The notes: generated by a model not told the origin, from the sequence alone. DNA of 64,000 nt from Spongilla lacustris (GCA_949361645.1 OX442420.1:5914782-5978781), one strand, 5' to 3'; numbered from the stretch's first letter, positions 22,844-46,694 are shown. Numbers and translations: made by a program.

Positions 22844-25831
22844 GTTCCCAGGGCCCAAATACACATGTAAATACAATTGATCACATACCTTTGTTTTTAG
22901 GTAATAACAAGGACTATACATTACACCAAGCAGACCAGGCCACATTTCAGATTTCAGTGAATCTGATGCAGAAGTGTTTTTAAGAAGCAGTTCCCACATA
23001 ATACAGGTGTTGCACCATGCAGCAATGCTTCAAGTTGTAGGCTAGCTTCAACCCAAAGAACTCTCTTTGTTGTGTTTTCAACTGCCATACTTGCTAATTA
23101 CTGTGATTCCCGATGTTTTATACAGAACAGGTTCTGATTGTGCTCCGACTTTTGCAGACTATGGGCATTCAAAGTCTAGAGATACCATCATCCAAGAACT
23201 AGCAATTAGGCACGAGTTGAGGAAGATGATTGAGTTTTAGGTATTTTTGCCATCCGTTGCTGCCACTTACAATAGATTTAAAATAAGTGTTGATAGCATT
23301 TATAAACTTCTTGAACATTGCTCAAATCAGGGACAACTAGTAATGACTTTCATAAATCTTATGCACTACTACTCTTTCATCTCATGGAGGATGATGCACC
23401 AGGCCTGACACTCCTCATGGACAAGAATTCGTATGAGGCCTTACAAGAAGGATCTGAACATTATAGCTTGGGCTCATTTAGGATATTTTGCATCAAGCTA
23501 GCTAGCTATATGTGCTTAATGTAATTGAACCATCATGTGTTGAGCTCAATGCATGACCATATGTTTTCTGTAGTTTATAGTGCCTGTGGAGTGGATGGGT
23601 AGATGCCCCTTAATCAGTGCTAAGCAGTCAAAGATGTATTCTCTTTGTGCTGTGACAGTAACTCTGCGTTCTCTCTGCGTGAATTCTACTACTCATCAAG
23701 GTTACCTGTCTGTTTACAACATTTTTGCTTGCAGAAAAATTCATTACATTAACTCTAGCACCAATTCAGACAATAAGCACTGCAATGGGTGCATTTGCAC
23801 CCCCCCCCCCCCCCCCCCCGCCTGCCGCTAGGTCCGCTCTATTTGGTCCAATGAATATAATTACAGTAGATCGCATTAGTAAATCGCTTCAAGTTAGCAC
23901 ATGTGCTGTCCAATAGAAGTTACATTGTCCGCTTTCAGCACGTGATTTTTACGCTCGAATGATCTTTTAAACAGTGATAATAACTCGTTAGGAGCAAGGC
24001 CACTTCATGATCAGGTTCAAACCAGACAAGTGAAATTAAAATGAAGCTGCATGCAGCAGCCAGTTCCTGCCAGCACAAAAAAAAAGTGCTGTACCGAAAC
24101 TAGCACCTCAGTACAGCACCAAAATTCCAGTGTTGATGTATAGAACTGTTGGGCACCGATCAGCAAACATGAATCCAACGCAGAGTTCCTCTGTAAAGTG
24201 GAAGTATAATGAGCAGATGGATGTTACTGAGTCGATGGAGCTCAAGGTTACTCAGTGACCTATTGATCAGTTCGAATTCTCAGGGTTGCATGTAATAATT
24301 CGATAGCAGCATGTACAAAAATTTGCCAAAAGATTTTATGTCCAGATGTAATTTTAATGATGCTGCATTTAATTTTAAGGGCTAACATCGACCGAAAGAT
24401 GGTTCCTGGTGCATTGTCAGAGGCAGATGTATACCATGGTTCACCCATTTTAATATTAGCTGCATCTGCATGTATATAATTACAGAATGCATGTTTAATT
24501 TATTAACTTGGCGATCTTACTGATCTACATGTAGATTGCAAAGTTCTTTCCAGTTCCAATTGTTGCCCGGTTCTTTCCAGTTCCAATTGTTGCCCGTTGT
24601 TCAGTTCTGGCATAACATGCTGCCTGTTGTTTCAATTTTATACATAACATGTTGCCTGTTTTTCTCAGTCAGTTCCGCGTAACATGTTTGCCTGTTGTTT
24701 CAGTTCCGCGTTGTTGCATATTAAAATTTGACCTTTATGCATAAACAACACAACATCATAGATATTCTACAATAATATCTATGACAACATTATGTGCATA
24801 CGCGCTGTGGAAGTTCCACTCGGGCCCAGGATGCGATTGCATGGCCGCCAAATATCTAATATAATGCAATCTCATGTGACTATGATAACTCGCAAGCTTC
24901 TATAGCTTACAGCACTAGTACTTCCCCATGCCACCTGGCTGGTATAGCTGCGAGGCCATGCCGTGTACCATATCTCCTGGACCGCCACTGATTGTTTATT
25001 ATAGCCATATCAGGCATAAAAAGGGACAATTTGTTAGTGAACCATTTTGGGCGTCGAATTAAAGCGAATGGCTAACCTGACATTGTTACGAACTAATCAA
25101 ATGGTAGTCGATAGTTTGGTTCATTTAACTGCACCTTTCAATCGTTGACTGTTAGCTAGATCTGGCCATAAAGGTCCAGGTAAGGTGGAATTTGCACCCC
25201 CCCCCCCCCCCCCCAGCTAAATGTCTGGCTACGGGCCTGCTGATCTTCACATGATGCAGTATCGTTCAGTTAGGTTAATTAAAGAATGTGTGAAGGCTGC
25301 TGTGAACCTGGTAAACCAATAAACAGAACATAATCAGGTACATGTACGACCTCACAATACATACATCTTTATTTTGTAAGGAATGTTATCCACTATGTAC
25401 CTTTTAAAGTTTTTTTGGATAACTACTTATTACAAATAGTTAATTCTTCAGTGCTGCTAGTACTTCTAAAGCTTCTTGTATGTACTGTAAATGTAGGATA
25501 AGTTGTAAAATTAAGGGGAAATAAAATGTAACGAGTTGTTTGGACTTGTACTGTTGTAAACGATACATGTTCGATGATATTGTGTATAGTTGGATCGTTC
25601 CTTATGAATGGGTTGAAGATTCAGCTGATCGGTGAGTAAACCTGAAGTTTAAAAGGAGTCAATACCCCGGTGGCCATTTTAATAGATAATTGAGTAATGC
25701 TCATTTAATATTAGCTCGTAGGGTGTGGCTCTTGATACATGTAAGTTTTACAGATATATGAATTTATTGCAATTTGCGCATTTATATAGAGTTGTACTAC
25801 TTGTACACACTTAGTCTGTATATTTTACAGT
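22844..25831. other. non-coding interval before receptor B
   Basis: Three kilobases without a supported gene. There is a C20 run at 23800-23819 and a C18 run at 25197-25214, both preceded by TTTGCA. A 27-bp unit (GTTCTTTCCAGTTCCAATTG...) is duplicated at about 24546-24599, followed by degenerate CATAACATG...GCCTGTTGTT repeats to about 24715. The stretch near 23560-23690 translates into SACGVDG...MPLNQC with stops, weakly like the C-terminus of a hAT transposase; this is not firm. The last 300 bp are AT-rich and presumably hold the receptor B promoter, but I see no reliable core element. Confidence 0.45.
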
Positions 25832-36996
<11,165 letters not shown>

Positions 36997-37281
36997 GTAA
37001 GCTGAGGTTTTTTGCTTGAAAATTGCAAAGTGAGAATCAGTTACGATTAGTTTAAACTCAGTATTGTACTTCCTGAATCTGGTAGTGTTATATTTCTTCT
37101 TCTTTGCCCTGATGTTTTATACGGATTCCATGATGACTGACATTTAAATATATATATATAATTATAATTATATATATATATATAATTATAATTATATGTA
37201 TATATAATTATAATTATATATATATATATAATTATAATTATATGTATATATAATTATAATTATATATATCTATATAATTAT
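36997..37281. repeat. intron start of receptor B followed by AT palindromic microsatellite
   Basis: Positions 36997-37140 still resemble the receptor A intron after TM4 (shared GTAAGC, GAGGTTT, CCCTGATGT). From about 37148 the DNA is alternating ATATATAATTATAATTAT. The large transposon begins directly after this tract, so it probably inserted into it. Confidence 0.75.
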
Positions 37282-37767
37282 ATGGGACAGTTCACGACAA
37301 AATGAGCCTTCGTATATATATATAAAATGTTATAAAATACCTTTACGTTTAAATAGCTATAACTGCCCAACGGTAAGAGCTATTGACATCCTATCTTCAA
37401 CACTTTAAACTATACCATTTCTCTATGCTAAAATACATTTTGGGATCTTTCACTTGCTCCATACCAGTATTGCAACGTCCGATACCCTTTCGGGTTCTAA
37501 CCCGCCATAACTTTCTGTAGGAGTAATGAAATCTCTTCAAATTCGGTTTATAGGTAGAGAGGTCCTTTACCTATCGATTTGTTCTGTTCGTTAATTTTTA
37601 TGTATTCCGTTGGGGAGATACAGCCGTTCAAAGTAGGTACAGGTTTCCCGCTCGAATCGCGCCGTTGCACGGGCGTGAACCGCTTCCATTCACTCATGTA
37701 CATGAATATTCAACTTCTCCCGTTTATTAACTTAGCCACACCTACAAAGCAGGATACGCGACAAACG
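37282..37767 (+). repeat. element 1 left terminal inverted repeat
   Basis: Inverted match to about 53170-53654. It contains a TATATATATA stretch 25 bp from the tip, ATCGATTTGTTCTGTTCGTT near 37575 and CCACACCTACAAAGCAGGAT near 37736. It ends close to the donor of the 5'-UTR intron, so the terminal repeat probably also contains the transposase promoter (inference). Confidence 0.8.
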
Positions 37768-37770
37768 GCG

Positions 37771-37837
37771 GTGAGTATTGGATCTCTCAGGTCATGCCTA
37801 TTATAGTTGTTATTCGTTATCCTCTTTGTACATGTAG
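37771..37837 (+). other. predicted 5'-UTR intron of transposase 1
   Basis: GTGAGTATTG at 37771 and an acceptor ending TGTAG at 37837 lie just before the ATG at 37853. The second transposase has the same arrangement (54183-54260), with the shared motif TTATTCGTTATC. Conservation in both copies supports a real intron. Confidence 0.55.
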
Positions 37838-37852
37838 ATAAAGATAAACGAT

Positions 37853-40480
37853 ATGGCGACGACTAACGACGAGCTCGTCGTTTATCATTCAGCGGACGAG
37901 TTCGAATGGAACGATACTTTTGACGAGGATGAGGAAATCGAGAACGGTGGCGATGGTGAATATGGAAGTGATGATTCTGAAGGCATTGATAGCGATGTCT
38001 GTGAAGATGGAATCAACGATGATGGTGAAAGCGACGGAGATGACAATGATGGTGAAAGTGATGATGAGGGCAGAGATTGTGATAGCGGAAGCGACGGTGA
38101 TGCCACTGATGGTGATGGTGAAGATGACAGCGACGGCCCAGGTGATGTACCAGCTAGAATAGCACGTGGGCGATGTCGTCCTCGTCGCATGCTGAATGCC
38201 TACCTTACTAGAGGAGGGTGCTGCAGAGACAGTTGCTTATTGAAGTACGGTGACTTGCCCAAAAGACGAGCACTCACACTATCCAGATTGGACAAGAAAA
38301 CCAGAAAGGCTGTTATTTATGGAATGCTAGCTGTGATTCGGAACAAATGTGGTTCTCGAAATACATTCCAGTATCGCCTTGACTGGTCCAGTCCTGTCTG
38401 CAAGGATGCTTTCTGTGCCATCATTGGCATTAGTTACTGTACATTGAAGCGCTGGCAGCAGCAGGTGTGCTCTGACTCTGATGTTGAGCCCCATCCCCAT
38501 GGGAACTGTGGCAGGGCTCCTCGCCATGCCCTCTCTCGTTTGGACAAGACTATGGTAGTCAGATTTATAGAGAACTATGCTGGCATACATGCCCTCCCTG
38601 ACCCTGGTCGATTGCAAGGGACAATCAGAGACTACGTTCTGGAGAGCGGCAAAACACTAAAGTCTGTGTACGTCGAGTATTGCAAAGCCATGGAGTCCCT
38701 ATCAAAGACCACACCAGCACCACAGCAACCTTGCCCTTACAGATTGACCACTCGGCTGAAGCGGCAGTACACCTTGCTCAACGTTCCTCCGGCTCCTCCA
38801 ACACCTCCTGCTGCACGTGTGGTGAAGTACGTGTCATTTATTACACTCTGGCGCAGGTACTGCTCCAACATCAAGATCCAACCTGCACGCAGCGATCTGT
38901 GCGACAAGTGTGATCAGATGTTGGTCACTTTGAGGCACAGCCTTTCCGACGAGCAGCGCAAAACAATAAATGACAAATACAAACAACATCTCATTAAGGC
39001 CAAGGCATTTCGTGATGCCTACAATGCCAATATTGAGGAGGCTGAGAAGGGATGGAAAGGGAAGAGACAGAAGGAGCGTGACCAGATTCTGGGTCACTTG
39101 GGATCCAGGGCCCTGATGGCTCCCTTCACTTCACAAGCCCTGCACCTGGACATGCAGATGCAGTACTCTTTTGACTACTGCCAGCAGGTGTCACTGCCCT
39201 ATAGCTCACAGCAAAGGGGCACGTTTTATTTCAGGACACCTCGCAAGGTCCAGGTGTTTGGCGTGTGTTGTGAGCCGCTGTGCCGCCAGGTGTTCTTCCT
39301 AATTGATGAGGCTGAGCAGGCCGGCAAGGGTGCTGTGGTGGTGGTCAGCCTGGTGCATGCATTCTTCCACCTACATGGACTGGGAGAGAGGCGTGTAACA
39401 CTTCAGGCCGACAACTGTGTGGGCCAGAACAAGAACACCACCATGATGTGGTACCTGGCCTGGCGGGTGATCACTGGACAACATGAGGCCATCCAGCTGA
39501 ACTTCATGCTACCTGGACACACAAAGTTTCGACCTGATTCCTACTTTGGCCTGTTCAAGAAGTACTACCGAAGACAGGATCATGTAGATGACATGGACGA
39601 TCTAGCTGACTGTGTCCGGCAGTGTGGCCAGAACGTCACTTGTGTGCCACAACTGTACCAGGACTGGCAGTACCATGACTGGAATGCCTTCTTGGGCCAG
39701 TGGTTTGGTCCTCTGGTTGGCTTTGGTCGCTACCACACATTTGAGTTTGACCAAGGCCACCCTGGTGTCATGAAAATGAAGACCTTGCCATCGGACACAA
39801 ACCCCACCGAGATGAGCATGCTGAGGGCTGGAGTGGCCATAAAGGACATACAGGAGGCTTATCAGAGCCAAGTGATGCCACCTGTTATTAGCCCCAATGG
39901 ATTGTCCCTGACGCGGTCACTGTACCTGTACGAGAAGGTGAGGGAATACGTTCGTGACCCCAAGAAGAGGGACAGGGTATGTCCAAAGCCTACTCCAGCC
40001 ACTGCTATCAACTCTTCAGAAACACCTGGAAATGTTCCAGACAGTGGCCAACCAGGTCCTTCTAATGCCATTCCTGACCCACCTACAGTTGAGGGTAATG
40101 AGTCTGCAGATGAGACTCACAGTGAAATGCAAGACAAAGGCAATAGCTGTGTTTCTGGCAGGAGGAAACGCAGACCCAGGTCTGAACTAATCCTTGCCTA
40201 CCAATGCACTGTATGTGGCAATAAGTATGGCAGTAGCCAGGCCCTGTACCTGCACAAAAAGAACACTCATACGCAGCCTGCTGTTCCAGGTGATGAACAC
40301 GGTGATGTCGCTAAGGCAGACAATGCCAGTGTTGACGAAGGAAGCCAGGGTCCACCCTGCAAGCGCAGGCGTAGGAAAAAATCTGAAATTGACAGGCCAT
40401 TTTCCTGTTCTGTGTGTGGCAATAAGTACGGCAGCTCATCCGCACTGTATACTCACAAGAAGAGCGACCATGGCTCATGA
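37853..40480 (+). CDS. DDE-like transposase with C2H2 zinc fingers (copy 1, 875 aa)
   Basis: The intact intronless frame probably encodes the enzyme that moves the element. Residues 15-95 are Asp/Glu/Gly-rich. A small Cys cluster (GGCCRDSC, 121-128) and a CDKC motif (350-353) could bind zinc. The core, about 425-640, has HLDMQ (Asp433), QADNCVGQNKN (Asp520) and GHTKFRPDSYFGLFKK (His556, Asp562). This spacing suggests an RNase H-like catalytic fold with Asp433 and Asp520, plus Asp562 as a possible third acidic residue. Two C2H2 fingers close the protein: Cys785/Cys788/His801/His806 and Cys852/Cys855/His868/His873. I recall similar proteins in cnidarians and sponges filed as DUF7869, but cannot verify it. 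The ATG at 37853 follows the predicted 5'-UTR intron and matches the start of copy 2. Confidence 0.85.
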   Translation: MATTNDELVVYHSADEFEWNDTFDEDEEIENGGDGEYGSDDSEGIDSDVCEDGINDDGESDGDDNDGESDDEGRDCDSGSDGDATDGDGEDDSDGPGDVPARIARGRCRPRRMLNAYLTRGGCCRDSCLLKYGDLPKRRALTLSRLDKKTRKAVIYGMLAVIRNKCGSRNTFQYRLDWSSPVCKDAFCAIIGISYCTLKRWQQQVCSDSDVEPHPHGNCGRAPRHALSRLDKTMVVRFIENYAGIHALPDPGRLQGTIRDYVLESGKTLKSVYVEYCKAMESLSKTTPAPQQPCPYRLTTRLKRQYTLLNVPPAPPTPPAARVVKYVSFITLWRRYCSNIKIQPARSDLCDKCDQMLVTLRHSLSDEQRKTINDKYKQHLIKAKAFRDAYNANIEEAEKGWKGKRQKERDQILGHLGSRALMAPFTSQALHLDMQMQYSFDYCQQVSLPYSSQQRGTFYFRTPRKVQVFGVCCEPLCRQVFFLIDEAEQAGKGAVVVVSLVHAFFHLHGLGERRVTLQADNCVGQNKNTTMMWYLAWRVITGQHEAIQLNFMLPGHTKFRPDSYFGLFKKYYRRQDHVDDMDDLADCVRQCGQNVTCVPQLYQDWQYHDWNAFLGQWFGPLVGFGRYHTFEFDQGHPGVMKMKTLPSDTNPTEMSMLRAGVAIKDIQEAYQSQVMPPVISPNGLSLTRSLYLYEKVREYVRDPKKRDRVCPKPTPATAINSSETPGNVPDSGQPGPSNAIPDPPTVEGNESADETHSEMQDKGNSCVSGRRKRRPRSELILAYQCTVCGNKYGSSQALYLHKKNTHTQPAVPGDEHGDVAKADNASVDEGSQGPPCKRRRRKKSEIDRPFSCSVCGNKYGSSSALYTHKKSDHGS

Positions 40481-41705
40481 ACCATATTGTGAGAAGCATT
40501 TCATGGTATTATTACCATTTCAATTTCATCTGTAGAAGTGAGGCCATCGTGAAAGGCTATGTAACAGTTGCATAGGAAGATGATTGTTTGGCTTTGATAT
40601 GTGACAAAGGTGGATGTGGAAGCCCGGCTTGTTGAAGTAAATTTCCTTCACCCAAAGCTACATTTACCTGGCAAGTCCTACAATTACCCAAAGAACCCGG
40701 ACATCAATGGAGGTCTTACCAGCATTAAGAGCACTTAAAGCTAGAGAAGCTCTCAGGTTGTGAGTTACCTTAGCAATTTAGTTGCCTGAATAGACACAGA
40801 ACATGATGCATGCACCTCTGCTAATTTAAGTTAGTTGTTGCTCAGATTACTAGAGAGATGTTTGGTGCATCCATGAAGAAGTCGATTGTTGCTCAGATAT
40901 ACATGTACATGTAGCTCTGGTGCACTCGTGAAGAAAAGTCGGTTGTTGCTTGATAACTCTGGTGCACCCGTGAAGTTAAAAGTCGATTGTTGCTCAGATA
41001 TACATGTACATGTAGCTCTGGTGCACTCGTGAAGAAAAGTCGGTTGTTGCTTGATAACTCTGGTGCACCCGTGAAGTTAAAAGTCGATTGTTGCTCAGAT
41101 ATACATGTACATGTAGCTCTGGTGCACTCGTGAAGAAAAGTCGGTTGTTGCTCAGATAATCTATGTACAGTGCAACTGTGTATCGTGTTGAATCAAAAGT
41201 TCTTTTAAGAACTCGTTTGTCAGCTTGTCCTCACAATCTATTGAGGTAACATTCTGACAAACGTTACATTTACACAAGAAGTTACACCTTAGCGAATCTT
41301 GATTATCATAACAAAGAAGTGATCACATGGGTACAAGCACATGAACATGTAAATGTTTTGAAAGAGTTCTAGTACGCATATTAATGGTAAAAGAATGGTC
41401 CTTGTCCTGCCCAAGTGTCTGGCATAGGTCCAGCTGTCCATGGTAACGCTGCCTGGGACCATGACTGTGATGGTGACTGGAGCTGAATCCTTGGTGGAAA
41501 CTGGACTATTGCAGCTACTGGTGGCCTCACCATTACAGGCAGTGGCTCTGGCTAATAGGAATGATGCAAGTGTGAGTATGAGGAATGGATGATGAGCATG
41601 GTGAGGAAAAACATGAAGATGGATGTGTTGAATGACTTGAACGTGTTTGCCGAGTACAGTGACGTGGTGAAGAACATCTTGGATGACTTAAGTGGCGTGG
41701 TGATC
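40481..41705 (+). other. element 1 region after the transposase, with ~101-bp repeat
   Basis: A unit of about 101 bp (GGTGCACTCGTGAAGAAAAG ... CAGATATACATGTACATGTA) is repeated nearly three times at about 40862-41165. Near 41589-41705 a frame reads MVRKNMKMDVLNDLNVFAEY and continues ILDDLSGVVIQVN. It looks like a coding remnant but matches nothing I know. The rest has no clear frame. The right arm has little equivalent. Confidence 0.6.
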
Positions 41706-41788
41706 CAGGTGAATAGTACGGCAGCTCATCCGCACTGTATACTCACAAGAAAAGAGACCATGGTTCATGAACCATATTGTGAGATGCA
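41706..41788 (+). repeat. duplicate of the transposase 3' end
   Basis: From GTACGGCAGCTCATCCGCAC to beyond ACCATATTGTGAGA, about 75 bp repeat the last codons and start of the 3'-UTR of transposase 1 (40427-40498) with few changes. A related inverted copy opens the transposase remnant of the right arm near 51720-51800. Confidence 0.85.
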
Positions 41789-41799
41789 TGTAGTTGAAT

Positions 41800-42030
41800 G
41801 CCAAAGGAGGTATGGTATCTTGCACATCCCAATGACAATGTGTTTGGTGCATGTGCTGGAGGGTTGGTGCACCCCATGCCATAGAAGGTGTGGTGTCTTG
41901 CACATCTCGATGACACTGTGTTTGGCGCATGTGATGGAGGGTTAGTGCACCCCATGCCATAGAAGGTGTGGTGTCTTGCACATCCCAATGACAGTGTGTT
42001 TGGTGCATGTGCTGGAGGGTTAATGCACAA
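41800..42030. repeat. ~76-bp tandem repeat, three copies
   Basis: The unit contains GGTGTCTTGCACATCCCAAT and GGTGCATGTGCTGGAGGGTT, ending GCACCCCATGCCATAGAA. The three copies differ by a few bases. Confidence 0.85.
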
Positions 42031-42296
42031 GCTTATCTTATCTAATATCAGTAACAAATTCATATGTAGGTGGGCCATAAAAGACTAGGCTATAACTTCT
42101 CAATGTGGGATACATCTACATTGGTGTGATAAGTTCAAACCTGGTACATTTTAAAATGTGGAGATAAACTCTGATGCATGGGTTTCCAAGCTAGGTGACC
42201 TGGCATTAATACACGTACATGTACATGTAGCACCAAAACTGGGAGTGCACTAACATATTGCTGCACCCTACGTGGTTAAACTGCACTGGCAGATGT

Positions 42297-45200
42297 GTAT
42301 AGTGTACTGATGTGAGGTGTGTGTAGTGTACTGATGTGTGGTGAATACATGTATGGTGTAGTGTGTGTTTAGTGTTCTGATGTGTGGTGTGTATAGTGTA
42401 CTGATGTGTGGTGTGTATAGTGTACTGATGTGTGGTGTGTATGTGTGGTGTGTATAGTGTACTGATGTGTGGTGTGTATAGTGTACTGATGTGTGGTGTG
42501 TATAGTGTACTGATGTGTGGTGTGTATAGTGTACTGATGTGTGGTGTGTATAGTGTACTGATGTGTGGTGTGTGTATGTGTGGTGTGTATAGTGTACCGA
42601 TGTGTGGTGTGTATAGTGTACTGATGTGGTGTGTATAGTGTACTGATGTGTGGTGTGTATAGTGTACTGATGTGTGGTGTGCGTATGTGTGGTGTGTACA
42701 GTGTACTGATGTGTGGTGTGTATAGTGTACTGATGTGTGGTGTGTGTATGTGTGGTGTGTATAGTGTACTGATGTGTGGTGTGTACAGTGTACTGATGTG
42801 TAGTGTGTGTATGTGTGGTGTGTATAGTGTACTGATGTGTAGTGTGTGTATGTGTGGTGTGTATAGTGTACTGATGTGTGGTGTGTATAGTGTACTTATG
42901 TGTGGTGTGTACAGTGTACTGATGTGTGGTGTGTATAGTGTACTGATGTGTGGTGTGTATAGTGTACTGATGTGTGGTGTGTATGTGTGGTGTGTATAGT
43001 GTACTGATGTGTGGTGTGTATAGTGTACTGATGTGTGGTGTGTGTATGTGTGGTGTGTATAGTGTACTGATGTGTGGTGTGTATAGTGTACTGATGTGTG
43101 GTGTGTATAGTGTACTGATGTGTGGTGTGTATGTGTGGTGTGTATAGTGTACTGATGTGTGGTGTGTATAGTGTACTGATGTGTGGTGTGTATAGTGTAC
43201 TGATGTGTGGTGTGTATAGTGTACTGATGTGTGGTGTGTATAGTGTACTGATGTGTGGTGTGTATAGTGTACTGATGTGTGGTGTGTGTATGTGTGGTGT
43301 GTATAGTGTATTGATGTGTGGTGTGTATAGTGTACTGATGTGTGGTGTGTATATGTGTGGTGTGTATAGTGTACTGATGTGTGGTGTCTATAGTGTACTG
43401 ATGTGTGGTGTGTATAGTGTACTGATGTGTGGTGTGTATAGTGTACTGATGTGTGGTGTGTATGTGTGGTGTGTATAGTGTACTGATGTGTGGTGTGTAT
43501 AGGTGTGGTGTGTATAGTGTACTGATGTGTGGTGTGTATAGTGTACTGATGTGTGGTGTGTATAGTGTACTGATGTGGTGTGTGTATGTGTGGTGTGTAT
43601 AGTGTACTGATGTGTGGTGTGTATAGGTGTGGTGTGTATAGTGTACTGATGTGTGGTGTGTATAGTGTACTGATGTGTGGTGTGTATAGTGTACTGATGT
43701 GTGGTGTGTGTATGTGTGGTGTGTATAGTGTACTGATGTGTGGTGTGTATAGTGTACTGATGTGTAGTGTGTGTATGTGTGGTGTGTATAGTGTACTGAT
43801 GTGTGGTGTGTATGTGTGGTGTGTATGTGTGGTGTGTATAGTGTATTGATGTGGTGTGTATAGTGTACTGATGTGTGGTGTCTATAGTGTACTGATGTGT
43901 GGTGTGTATAGTGTACTGATGTGTGGTGTGTGTATGTGTGGTGTGTATAGTGTACTGATGTGTGTACTGATGTGTGGTGTGTGTATGTGTGGTGTGTGTA
44001 TGTGTGGTGTGTATAGTGTACTGATGTGTGGTGTGTGTATGTGTGGTGTGTACAGTGTACTGATGTGTGGTGTGTATAGTGTACTGATGTGTGGTGTGTG
44101 TATGTGTGGTGTGTGTATGTGTGGTATGTATAGTGTACTGATGTGTGGTGTGTGTATGTGTGGTGTGTATAGTGTACTGATGTGTGGTGTGTATAGTGTA
44201 CTGATGTGTGGTGTGTATAGTGTACTGATGTGTGGTGTGTATAGTGTACTGATGTGTGGTGTGTAATGTGTGGTGTGTATAGTGTACTGATGTGTGGTGT
44301 CTATAGTGTACTGATGTGTGGTGTGTATAGTGTACTGATGTGTGGTGTGTATAGTGTACTGATGTGTGGTGTGTATGTGTGGTGTGTATAGTGTACTGAT
44401 GTGTGGTGTGTATAGGTGTGGTGTGTATAGTGTACTGATGTGTGGTGTGTATAGTGTACTGATGTGTGGTGTGTATAGTGTACTGATGTGGTGTGTGTAT
44501 GTGTGGTGTGTATAGTGTACTGATGTGTGGTGTGTATAGGTGTGGTGTGTATAGTGTACTGATGTGTGGTGTGTATAGTGTACTGATGTGTGGTGTGTAC
44601 AGTGTACTGATGTGGTGTGTGTATGTGTGGTGTGTATAGTGTACTGATGTGTGGTGTGTATAGGTGTGGTGTGTATAGTGTACTGATGTGTGGTGTGTAT
44701 AGTGTACTGATGTGGTGTGTGTATGTGTGGTGTGTATAGTGTACTGATGTGTGGTGTGTATAGGTGTGGTGTGTATAGTGTACTGATGTGTGGTGTGTAT
44801 AGTGTACTGATGTGTGGTGTGTATATGTGTGGTGTGTATAGTGTACTGATGTGTGGTGTGTATAGTGTACTGATGTGTGGTGTGTGTATGTGTGGTGTGT
44901 ATAGTGTATTGATGTGGTGTGTATATGTGTGGTGTGTATAGTGTACTGATGTGTGGTGTGTATAGTGTACTGATGTGTGGTGTGTATAGTGTACTGATGT
45001 GTGGTGTGTGTATGTGTGGTGTGTATAGTGTACTGATGTGTGGTGTGTATAGTGTACTGATGTGTAGTGTGTGTATGTGTGGTGTGTATAGTGTACTGAT
45101 GTGTGGTGTGTATGTGTGGTGTGTATGTGTGGTGTGTATAGTGTATTGATGTGGTGTGTATAGTGTACTGATGTGTGGTGTCTATAGTGTACTGATGTGT

Positions 45201-46690
45201 GGTGTGTATAGTGTACTGATGTGTGGTGTGTATAGTGTACTGATGTGTGGTGTGTGTATGTGTGGTGTGTATAGTGTACTGATGTGTGTACTGATGTGTG
45301 GTGTGTGTATGTGTGGTGTGTGTATGTGTGGTGTGTATAGTGTACTGATGTGTGGTGTGTATAGTGTACTGATGTGTGGTGTGTGTATGTGTGGTGTGTG
45401 TATGTGTGGTGTGTATAGTGTACTGATGTGTGGTGTGTGTATGTGTGGTGTGTATAGTGTACTGATGTGTGGTGTGTATAGTGTACTGATGTGTGGTGTG
45501 TATAGTGTACTGATGTGTGGTGTGTGTATGTGTGGTGTGTACAGTGTACTGATGTGTGGTGTGTATAGTGTACTGATGTGTAGTGTGTGTATGTGTGGTG
45601 TGTATAGTGTACTGATGTGTGGTGTGTATAGTGTACTGATGTGTGGTGTGTATAGTGTACTGATGTGTGGTGTGTGTATGTGTGGTGTGTATAGTGTACC
45701 GATGTGTGGTGTGTGCATGTGTGGTGTGTATAGTGTACCGATGTGTGGTGTGTGTATGTGTGGTGTGTATAGTGTACTGATGTGTGGTGTGTGTATGTGT
45801 GGTGTGTATAGTGTACTGATGTGTGGTGTGTATAGTGTACTGATGTGTGGTGTGTATAGTGTACTGATGTGTGGTGTGTATAGTGTACTGATGTGTGGTG
45901 TGTATAGTGTACCGATGTGTGGTGTGTGTATGTGTGGTGTGTATAGTGTACTGATGTGTGGTGTGTATAGTGTACTGATGTGTGGTGTGTATAGTGTACT
46001 GATGTGTGGTGTGTATAGTGTACTGATGTGTGGTGTGTATAGTGTACTGATGTGTGGTGTGTATGTGTGGTTTGTATAGTGTACTGATGTGTGGTGTGTA
46101 TAGTTTACTGATGTGTGGTGTGCGTATGTGTGGTGTGTATAGTGTACTGATGTGTGGTGTGTGTATGTGTGGTGTGTATAGTGTACTGATGTGTGTACTG
46201 ATGTGTGGTGTGTATAGTGTACTGATGTGTGGTGTGTATAGTGTACTGATGTGTGGTGTGCGTATGTGTGGTGTGTATAGTGTACTGATGTGTGGTGTGT
46301 ATAGTGTACTGATGTGTGGTGTGCGTATGTGTGGTGTGTATAGTGTACTGATGTGTGGTGTGTATAGTGTACTGATGTGTGGTGTGTACAGTGTACTGAT
46401 GTGTGGTGTGTATAGTGTACTGATGTGTGGTGTGTATAGTGTACCGATGTGTGGTGTGTATAGTGTACTGATGTGGTGTGTATAGTGTACTGATGTGGTG
46501 TGTATAGTGTACTGATGTGTGGTGTGTATAGTGTACTGATGTGTGGTGTGTATAGTGTACCGATGTGTGGTGTGTATAGTGTACTGATGTGGTGTGTATA
46601 GTGTACTGATGTGTGGTGTGTATAGTGTACCGATGTGTGGTGTGTATAGTGTACTGATGTGGTGTGTATAGTGTACTGATGTGTGGTGGG
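42297..46690. repeat. 24-bp minisatellite, ~4.4 kb
   Basis: The core unit starts TGTGGTGTGTATAGTG and ends TACTGATG (24 bp). Shortened and extended variants, especially an inserted TGTGTATG block, give a higher-order pattern. Long stretches recur, for example around 43570-44010 and 44870-45300. The unit is eight codons long. It reads CGVYSVLM in one plus frame and is open in all three minus frames (HQYTIHTT, ISTLYTPH, SVHYTHHT), so frames of up to about 800 codons arise without any protein being implied. It is absent from the right arm. Confidence 0.97.
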
Positions 46691-46694
46691 TATG

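Noticed and set aside
23560..23700. hAT transposase C-terminus
   Set aside because: Similarity is only a few residues and stops interrupt it; not enough to annotate.
37885..38190. Minus-strand Ser/Pro-rich frame opposite the transposase start
   Set aside because: It is the shadow of the acidic GAT/GAA-rich N-terminal coding region.
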